From: Chromobacterium fluminis
Lineage (GTDB): Bacteria; Pseudomonadota; Gammaproteobacteria; Burkholderiales; Chromobacteriaceae
Direction: 5' to 3'
Length of the DNA stretch: 64,000 nucleotides
Assembly: GCF_011602385.1 (NCBI RefSeq)
Contig: NZ_JAAOMA010000013.1
Coordinates: forward strand, 1-64,000
Under the pieces are notes generated by a model. The model did not search any database. It saw only the letters and a list, made by a program, of their open reading frames with translations, and was not told where the DNA came from. The stretch's first letter is position 1. Every line of letters begins with the position of its first letter. Made by a program: the position numbers and the translations under genes. Positions 58,419 to 64,000 of this stretch are shown here, one piece after another.

Positions 58419-60617
58419 TTATTCGTCTATCAGTACCGGCACAACGTCACAACGGCAGTGCGGGTGTGCCGGTGCGGTCCCGCGGCCATGGGGGAATGGT
58501 TTGCCGAGTGCCCGCCGCTGGCCGTCCAGGGCTGCACATGCGGCGCAGCAGCCGGCGCCGGTGATCCACTCCACGCCCTCGACGTCGCCGCTTTCCGCAT
58601 AGGCTGCAAGGTTGCCCTCGGCGTCAGCGAATGCCGACTCGGTTCGCGCGATCATCTCCGCGCGGGCTGCGCCAAAGGTCTTGTCTTCGCTGATGGCGTT
58701 GGCCAGCGTGCTGGCGGACCAGCCGTCCTCGGTTGCTGAGGTGACCAGCTCATTGATCCGCGCGCGGGTTGTCTCGTCGATGCGCCAGCGAGCGTCAGGG
58801 TTCTGCACGAGCTTTCCATCCACCCAGCGCATGCCCACCAACTCGGCCGCGCGGCTGTCCGCGTAGGCGATTGCGTTCTGGTTGGCCTGCGCCAGGACAT
58901 CCGCCGGCACGTCCCCAAGATCCGCGCCGAGCTGGCCGAAGCCGGCGGCGACACCATCCTTCGCCAGCGAGCGCAGGCTCTTGCGTACCTGCTTCGCCAG
59001 CAAATCCCAGCGCGCGCGCTCGATCGCGTCCTCGAATGCGGTCGGGCTGTAGTCCATGGCGCCTTCGTCTTTTTCCGTGCTGCCATGCAGCGCCAGCTCT
59101 GCGAGCGATTCGGCAAGGCCGGCGAGGAACTGCTCAATAGCGCCACTCATCGCTGCACGCGCCCGAACAACCGCAGCCCGCTCGCGGTTGATCGGGCGAA
59201 TGGCTTTTTTTGCTTTGGCCAGCGCCTCCTTGTCGCCGTCGTCTTCCTTGCCGTCGCCGGCTTCGCCTGGGTCATCAGCCCCCGATCCTGGGCCGTTATC
59301 GACCACTGGCGGGGCAGGGTTCATGTCTGCGCGCTGCTCGGGCGTCAGCGCCGGCAGGCCGAAGCGCTTGGCGCGGACTTCGTCGGGGTGCAGGATCTTC
59401 GCCTCGACATATTTCTTGTCGATCTCGGCCTGCTCCAGCGGCTTGACTGACTCCTCTTCATGCCAGACGAACTCAATGTCGCTCCATCCGAAATGGCGCA
59501 GGATGATCCGGTCCATCAGCGCCTTGACCCATTCCTGCATCGGGGCGAGGCCTTCGGCCAGTGCCTGTTCGGCGCCGGTCTGCGCGGTGGCGCGGTTCAT
59601 CTCCTTGATGAAAGGCTGCGGTGAGACGCTGAAGGCGTAACAAACGATGCGCGCCAGCCATTCGTCCATTTCGTCTTTGAGTGCGATTTCCTTGGTGTTG
59701 AACGGCTTGACGCCGCCAGGGACGAACCGAGTCCGGCGGCGCTCACTGTCGTTACCCGCCAAAATCGAATTCCAAAAGGATTCAAACTGCGCGATCTGAT
59801 CAGCAGACCAGGTCTCGGGGACAGAGAAAATCAGGTCAGGCGTGGCGCCCTCGGTGTAGTAGGACATCTGATACGCCTGCCGGCGCAGCGCAAGGTTAAC
59901 GGTGGTGATCACCTGCTCGACTGGAGAGAGTCCGTAGACCTTATGCGTGCGTGGGTTGCGCGGCATGTAGATCAGCTCCTCGCGGGTGTAGTCGACCGCT
60001 GGCAGCCCCTTCAGGATCTGCTGGTAAGCGGGATCAGGCGGCGCCGGCGTCCTGCCGCCCTGGTCCAGCACCCGCTTGATCGTGGAGCCGTCAATCGGCT
60101 CCAGGGAGTACAGCGCGCCGCCCAGCGTCTTGCGCGGGTAGACGGCGGGGGCATCGATCACCAGCAGGTCTTCCAGCAGCATGCGCAGCCAGGTGTTCCA
60201 GTCGTGCTCTTTGTCCGGGGACTGGAAGAACTCGACCAACTGATCGCAGCGCGCGTCCGGCTCCGCTGATTCGTTCGCCGGCGTGCCGACCTTGTCCTTG
60301 CGCTTGACTGTCCATTTCAGCTTGGCCAGCTGATCCTTGCGGGTCTCGATGATCAGGCGCATCAGGTCGTAGCTGTCGGCCAGCGCGCGCATCTGGGCGA
60401 AGGTAACCGCTTCGTCTTGGCGCGGTTTGCTGGTCAGGTTGATGCCTGTCCGGAAGTCAGACTGACGCCCGGCGACGCTATCCGGCGCGGTTGCCGCCGG
60501 CGGCTCGCCTGGCCCGAACCACTCGTCGGGGACATTGCCGGAGAGCATGTAGCGCGCGCCGGCGACCACGCGGGCGAGCAGTCCCGGTTCGATGGGGGTT
60601 ATCTTGGGTTGAGCCAT
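58419..60617 (-). CDS. portal protein fused to a MuF (gp7-like) head morphogenesis domain
   Basis: The 732-aa protein combines a portal (about 1-460, DUF935/gp29-type: NVPDEWFGPGEPP, MRALADSYDLMRLIIETRKDQLAKLKW, LAEGLAPMQEWVKALMDRIILRHFG) with a C-terminal MuF domain (about 560-732, TRTESAFADAEGNL, ITGAGCCAACAALDGQ, PHPHCRCDVVPV). MuF domains usually form a separate protein. The linker is acidic and glycine-rich. The frame is open to 60842 inside terL, but the portal begins at 60617. Overlaps the terminase gene by 19 nt. Confidence 0.9.
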   Translation of the reverse strand: MAQPKITPIEPGLLARVVAGARYMLSGNVPDEWFGPGEPPAATAPDSVAGRQSDFRTGINLTSKPRQDEAVTFAQMRALADSYDLMRLIIETRKDQLAKLKWTVKRKDKVGTPANESAEPDARCDQLVEFFQSPDKEHDWNTWLRMLLEDLLVIDAPAVYPRKTLGGALYSLEPIDGSTIKRVLDQGGRTPAPPDPAYQQILKGLPAVDYTREELIYMPRNPRTHKVYGLSPVEQVITTVNLALRRQAYQMSYYTEGATPDLIFSVPETWSADQIAQFESFWNSILAGNDSERRRTRFVPGGVKPFNTKEIALKDEMDEWLARIVCYAFSVSPQPFIKEMNRATAQTGAEQALAEGLAPMQEWVKALMDRIILRHFGWSDIEFVWHEEESVKPLEQAEIDKKYVEAKILHPDEVRAKRFGLPALTPEQRADMNPAPPVVDNGPGSGADDPGEAGDGKEDDGDKEALAKAKKAIRPINRERAAVVRARAAMSGAIEQFLAGLAESLAELALHGSTEKDEGAMDYSPTAFEDAIERARWDLLAKQVRKSLRSLAKDGVAAGFGQLGADLGDVPADVLAQANQNAIAYADSRAAELVGMRWVDGKLVQNPDARWRIDETTRARINELVTSATEDGWSASTLANAISEDKTFGAARAEMIARTESAFADAEGNLAAYAESGDVEGVEWITGAGCCAACAALDGQRRALGKPFPHGRGTAPAHPHCRCDVVPVLIDE

Positions 60618-62077
60618 GGGTTTTCCTGTTGTTGCTGCGCTGCTGCGGCTCGGGCCTCGGCCTCCTGCGCAAGCTTCTGCAGGTAGTCGAGCATCCCGGT
60701 GTTGCCGCCGAACAGCTCGTGGAATGCGCGTGATAGGGCGTCGACCTGGTCGTCGTGCGCGCCGTTGGGGAATACGCGCATCTCGGCGATCAACGCGTCG
60801 TTCCAGGGCGCGCGCAGCATCATCACGTTGCCGACGTTGCACTGAGCCGCAAACGGCTCGGCGCGCGTCAACTTGTCGCCGGACTCAACCGACGAACTGA
60901 CGGACTTGCCCGCCAGCAGGCGGGTGAATGCGGCGACCTGGGACTTGCCGGCCTGGCCAGGGTCTTGCGGGATGCTGACCTTGACGCTGTTGCCGTCGCG
61001 GTCTGCCGTGTTCTTGAGCGTGCTCTCCACGTCGTGCGGCGCGCCTTGCATGCGCACCATGTCGCCGATGATGAAACGGCCATCGGGGGTAATTCCAAGC
61101 TTGCCGCCGGCTGTCCAGTCTGGGTCACTGCCAGGTTTTGGCACGCTTGCGGCGAAGTCCCACGCTCTTACCCAGCGAGTGCCGGCTGGTACAGCGTCGA
61201 TGATCGGGATGGCGTCGGGCCTGAAGGTGTTGCCGTCGCCGGGGGATGGCTCTTGCTGGTACTGGCCGGCGAAGGTGTAGGGGCTGGCCCGCTGCATGAT
61301 CTGCAGCCGCTCGACGGTGTGCTTCTCCGGCCAAAGGGCCGTGCCGTCTTCCTGCAGGGCCTTTAGCTTGACGTGCTCCCACTTCTCGCCGTTTCCGCCA
61401 TCCAGCAGCCAGCCGGAGAGATCGCGCTCATGCAGTCGCTGCATGATGAGGATGATCGGCGTTTCAGGGCTGTTGCAGCGGCTCTCAAGCGTGTTCTGGA
61501 ACCACTCGATCACGCCGTTGCGGATCGTGTCGCTGCGCGCCTCGTCGGCCTTGTGGGGGTCATCGATGACGATCGCGCCGCCAAAGCCTTCGCGCACCTT
61601 GCCGGCGCCATAGCCGGTGATCGTGCCGCCTTCGCCTACCGCGTAGAAGACGCCGCCTTCCGTCGTTCCCCAGTCGTCCTTGGCCTGGCTGTCGTCGCGC
61701 AGGTGGACGTCGGGGAAAATCTCCCGGTATGCCGGTGAGCGCACAATCTCGCGAATCTCGGCGCTGTTCTTGGCGGCCAGCTTCCCGGAATAGCAGGTGT
61801 GAATCCATTCGCTATCCGGGCATTTCCCCATCGCCCAGGCCGTGAACATCACGACCGCAATCTCAGTCTTGGAGTACCGCGGCGGGATGTTGATGACCAG
61901 CCGCTTGCACTCGCCACGGAAGACCCGCATCAGAGCTTCGCAGATCACCTTGTGCTGCCTGGCGCGGCGCCATTTGAATTTCTTGCGCTGCTGGAACATC
62001 CAGCGCACGAAGAAATAGAAGTCCTCGCGCGCCGCGATGCGTGCAGCCTCGCGTTCCTTCGCGCTGAACTCCCTCAT
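60599..62077 (-). CDS. terL: terminase large subunit
   Basis: The 492-aa packaging motor has an ATPase half: INIPPRYSKTEIAVV as Walker A near residue 66, VIDDPHKADEA as Walker B and a coupling motif. The nuclease half has RAWDFAAS and GAHDDQVDALSRAF with metal-binding aspartates. It belongs to the Terminase_6 group. It cuts concatemers and fills the prohead. It starts 3 nt after the small-subunit gene and ends inside the portal gene. Confidence 0.95.
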   Translation of the reverse strand: MREFSAKEREAARIAAREDFYFFVRWMFQQRKKFKWRRARQHKVICEALMRVFRGECKRLVINIPPRYSKTEIAVVMFTAWAMGKCPDSEWIHTCYSGKLAAKNSAEIREIVRSPAYREIFPDVHLRDDSQAKDDWGTTEGGVFYAVGEGGTITGYGAGKVREGFGGAIVIDDPHKADEARSDTIRNGVIEWFQNTLESRCNSPETPIILIMQRLHERDLSGWLLDGGNGEKWEHVKLKALQEDGTALWPEKHTVERLQIMQRASPYTFAGQYQQEPSPGDGNTFRPDAIPIIDAVPAGTRWVRAWDFAASVPKPGSDPDWTAGGKLGITPDGRFIIGDMVRMQGAPHDVESTLKNTADRDGNSVKVSIPQDPGQAGKSQVAAFTRLLAGKSVSSSVESGDKLTRAEPFAAQCNVGNVMMLRAPWNDALIAEMRVFPNGAHDDQVDALSRAFHELFGGNTGMLDYLQKLAQEAEARAAAAQQQQENPWLNPR

Positions 62078-62079
62078 GG

Positions 62080-62529
62080 TCAGACCTCGTCGATGATGCC
62101 CTTCAGAACCTCTTGGAACTCGGCAACGCTGCTGAGCTGGGTTTGCTGCTGAATCGGTCCACCGCCTGGGCCTGTCAGCTCTTTCCGCACGCGGTCAGCG
62201 TACTTGTCCGGGTCGCGTGCCTTCAGCAGGAAGATCAGCAGGGTGTCGGAGTACTCGCGGATCGTTCCGCACTTCTGGCCCTTGTAGAAGACCGGCTTCA
62301 GCGTGCCCTCGGTGGCGCGCCGCACGGCCTCGTCTTCGAGTGCCGATGTGCCCAGCTTGACCGCTTCGTCCCATGCGGCGGCGAAGTCGTCGTTGCCGGC
62401 GCGGACCTCGTACAGATGGCCGCGCGACACACGTATCGTCTTGGCCGCCGCCGAAACATTGGCGGTGTTCGACAGCACTTCCAGAAAGCGCGCCATTTTT
62501 TCAGCTGTCAGCTTTGTATGGTTCGCCAT
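62080..62529 (-). CDS. terminase small subunit-like protein
   Basis: The 149-aa protein has an N-terminal helix-turn-helix (AKTIRVSRGHLYEVRAGNDDF within 30-50) and a middle helix ALEDEAVRRATEGT, as small terminases do. It binds the packaging start site and recruits TerL. It directly precedes terL. Confidence 0.85.
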   Translation of the reverse strand: MANHTKLTAEKMARFLEVLSNTANVSAAAKTIRVSRGHLYEVRAGNDDFAAAWDEAVKLGTSALEDEAVRRATEGTLKPVFYKGQKCGTIREYSDTLLIFLLKARDPDKYADRVRKELTGPGGGPIQQQTQLSSVAEFQEVLKGIIDEV

Positions 62530-62541
62530 CTGCTATTTCCT

Positions 62542-62844
62542 TCAGAACTGGATAACGCCCTTGGCCTTCAGCGCGGTGTGAACTGCGCGGGAAAGCGCGT
62601 CATTGAGGGATTCGCCTTCATCCGGGCGGGTTGCCAGGACGGTCACAGCTTCTTCCGGCGTGATGAAGTGGGACTGCTGGGCGAAGGTGACGAATGTCCG
62701 GCTTGCGGGCTGACCCTCGGCTGCGGGGGCAGTCTCCCGGACCACGCCCAGGGAGACGGTTGCGGAGATCGAGCCGTCCTGGTTGACGTTGACCGGCCGG
62801 ATGCAGAAGCACATCGGTTCGTTGATGGGGGTGAGGGTCAGCAT
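62542..62844 (-). CDS. small phage protein before the terminase genes
   Basis: The 100-aa product (LTLTPINEPMCFCIRPVNVNQDGSISATVSLGVV) has no clear motif. It is the first gene after the late control region. Its GGAG lies in a GGAGCTCC palindrome, six bases before the ATG, so the site may be partly masked. A longer frame to 62889 reads through the terminator, so I start at 62844. Confidence 0.7.
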   Translation of the reverse strand: MLTLTPINEPMCFCIRPVNVNQDGSISATVSLGVVRETAPAAEGQPASRTFVTFAQQSHFITPEEAVTVLATRPDEGESLNDALSRAVHTALKAKGVIQF

Positions 62845-62854
62845 TTGGAGCTCC

Positions 62855-62880
62855 AAAAAAAATCCCCGCAGGAGGCGGGG
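62855..62880 (-). terminator. second late-region terminator
   Basis: CCCCGC (62864-62869) pairs with GCGGGG (62875-62880), followed on the minus strand by A and eight T. It lies just before the first late gene. Confidence 0.85.
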
Positions 62881-62886
62881 CGAGGT

Positions 62887-62910
62887 CATGAATAAGGGGG
62901 ATTATTCATG
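62887..62910. repeat. 9-bp perfect palindrome in the late control region
   Basis: CATGAATAA (62887-62895) is the exact complement of TTATTCATG (62902-62910), with GGGGGA between. It looks like an operator or a regulator binding site for the late genes. Confidence 0.6.
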
Positions 62911-62969
62911 TGGTATCTGGGGCGAAACCCTTGCATTATGGGGATGTGCAGAGGGTCTTGAGGAGGCCT

Positions 62970-63009
62970 GAAAACAAAACAGCCCAAACCATGGACGTGG
63001 TTTGGGCTG
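62970..63009 (-). terminator. first late-region terminator
   Basis: A perfect 12-bp stem (CAGCCCAAACCA with TGGTTTGGGCTG, 62980-63009) around a 6-nt loop is followed on the minus strand by TTTTGTTTTC. It lies directly after the Q-position gene. Confidence 0.88.
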
Positions 63010-63031
63010 CTGTAAAACAGTATAAATTTAT

Positions 63032-63604
63032 TCACGTAGCAACGCAAGTGTTACTGTGGAAAGCCTTGCTGCGCTTGGCGTTCCGGTATGTTGCATGCTT
63101 CACCAAATCCAGCACCTGCACCTCGATTACAGCAAGCGCGGTTGAGAACGTGCCGCTGAGGATGCGGAACGCCTCATGCTGGCGCCGGCAGATGGTGGGC
63201 TGTGACAGCATGTAGGTCTGGCCCATGTCCTCCTGACTCCGGGCCATCTCCTGTTCGTTCACCCAACCGCGGGTGAGCTCTCGGCGCAACGCAGTTGGCC
63301 AGCCACCTGGCAGCAGCCGGGCAGCCTCAATTACTGCCCGGGTATCCGCTGTGAAGTATGCGGCCAGCACCTGCTGTTCTCGCGCCGGCAGCCGGGCCAC
63401 CTTCGCAAGGATGTCCACAGCCAGCATTTTCAACTCGTCCGGTGTAAGCGCGTCGAACTCGCGAGGTGCCGCCTCTGCGAACTTCTGGACTTTCACCGGG
63501 ATCGCCTCGGACATCTGAAACGCCCAGCCAACCAGCGCGCGGATAGTTGAGAACTGCATATCGCCCTCGATTTCGTTTTGGTCTTGTTTGGTCATCACGG
63601 TCAT
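63032..63604 (-). CDS. phage protein in the position of late regulator Q
   Basis: The 190-aa protein lies between RusA and the late genes, where lambda-like phages keep Q or a functional equivalent. It has no motif I recognise; EFDALTPDELKMLAVDILAKVARLPAREQQVLAAYF is helical and could hold a DNA-binding helix-turn-helix, and the middle is cationic (TALRRELTRGW). Two strong terminators downstream support an antitermination role. The ATG overlaps the RusA stop (ATGA). In-frame Met four (63595) is an alternative start. Confidence 0.7.
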   Translation of the reverse strand: MTVMTKQDQNEIEGDMQFSTIRALVGWAFQMSEAIPVKVQKFAEAAPREFDALTPDELKMLAVDILAKVARLPAREQQVLAAYFTADTRAVIEAARLLPGGWPTALRRELTRGWVNEQEMARSQEDMGQTYMLSQPTICRRQHEAFRILSGTFSTALAVIEVQVLDLVKHATYRNAKRSKAFHSNTCVAT

Positions 63605-64000
63605 GCGGCGAACAGCGCGCCCTGTATTTCCTGAACCTGCACGACAACCCCAGGCGTCTCGCCATAGCGCTTACGGACGACGATGTCGCAGGCCTGGACG
63701 TCGTCGGCCCACACGATGCCGTTCATGCCGTCGAACAGCGCTTTGACCACGTTGTCGGCGTCGGGCTTTTTGGTGGGCAGCACCTGGCCGGCGAGGGCGG
63801 CAGCCTGTTTTTTCTTGCTCCAGCTCGCGGGGATCGGGAGCGTGATCAGCATGCGGACGTCAGCAGGACCGGTGAGCGGTGCGCGGCCGGCCATGGCTTG
63901 CTGGGCGGCAAGCGCGACCATTCCCTCGTAGCTCGCGGTCTTCTCCGGCGTGTACATCCGGGCGAACTTGCCGCCGCGGGTGGAGACCTTTGGGCGACCT
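63601..64000 (-). CDS. RusA-family Holliday junction resolvase (5' end beyond window)
   Basis: The frame is open at the window edge; 133 residues are visible. It matches RusA: GRPKVSTRGGKFARMYTPEKTASYEGMVALAAQ, then a KKPDADNVVKALFDGMNGIVWADDVQ core with the aspartates PDADN and WADD needed for metal-dependent cutting. It resolves recombination junctions in phage DNA. The start is likely a little beyond 64,000. The stop overlaps the start of the regulator-position gene. Confidence 0.88.
   Translation of the reverse strand, partial: GRPKVSTRGGKFARMYTPEKTASYEGMVALAAQQAMAGRAPLTGPADVRMLITLPIPASWSKKKQAAALAGQVLPTKKPDADNVVKALFDGMNGIVWADDVQACDIVVRKRYGETPGVVVQVQEIQGALFAA

Overview
The window looks like a GC-rich betaproteobacterial chromosome of the Neisseriales, most like Chromobacterium and its relatives. 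I infer this from gene content and order (pssA, rppH, parE, hemE, priA, dacB, grxC-secB-gpsA), strong GC-ending codon use and an aryl polyene pigment locus. No database was consulted, so the genus is an inference.

Region 1 (1-20,030) is ordinary chromosome. It opens with a 5S rRNA gene that presumably ends an rRNA operon lying to the left. There follow a GAF-PAS histidine kinase, pssA, rppH, parE, two orphan periplasmic binding proteins, a divergent SDR/LysR pair, a split chromate-transporter pair, an ATP-pyrophosphatase, hemE, priA, dacB, and the run grxC-secB-SH3 protein-gpsA. The hemE-priA gap (12,632-13,198) has no gene. It carries an AT-rich stretch flanked by DnaA-box-like 9-mers.

Region 2 (about 20,112-36,955) is a complete aryl polyene (APE) cluster on the + strand. 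It is one long, largely translationally coupled operon behind a recognisable sigma70-type promoter. It encodes two acyl carrier proteins, an activating AMP-ligase, a ketosynthase/chain-length-factor pair, two further ketosynthases, a ketoreductase, two hot-dog dehydratases, a thioesterase and an aromatic amino-acid ammonia-lyase. It also encodes a glycosyltransferase, two membrane acyltransferases, and an export set (LolA-like protein, MMPL/RND-type exporter, DUF3261 lipoprotein, polytopic membrane protein). Together these would make an aryl-headed polyene on ACP, attach it to a lipid and place it in the outer membrane.

Region 3 (36,963-38,640) holds three small minus-strand genes. One has a leader with mutually exclusive pairing partners for a segment that could mask its ribosome binding site, which suggests an RNA switch.

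Region 4 (38,640 to the window end) is the left part of a siphovirus prophage inserted in a tRNA-Ser(CGA) gene. Only the 3' part of the tRNA remains here. All visible phage genes are on the minus strand and read, right to left: RusA, a regulator-position protein, a late control region with two intrinsic terminators and a palindrome, small and large terminase, a portal-MuF fusion, protease/scaffold, capsid, connectors, tail tube, a G/GT frameshift pair, a membrane moron, holin, endolysin, tape measure, the tail-tip set (DUF2460, DUF2163, NlpC/P60, J-like protein), an outer-membrane moron, and nested Rz/Rz1 spanins. Integrase, repressor and replication genes, and the reconstituted tRNA, should lie beyond position 64,000.
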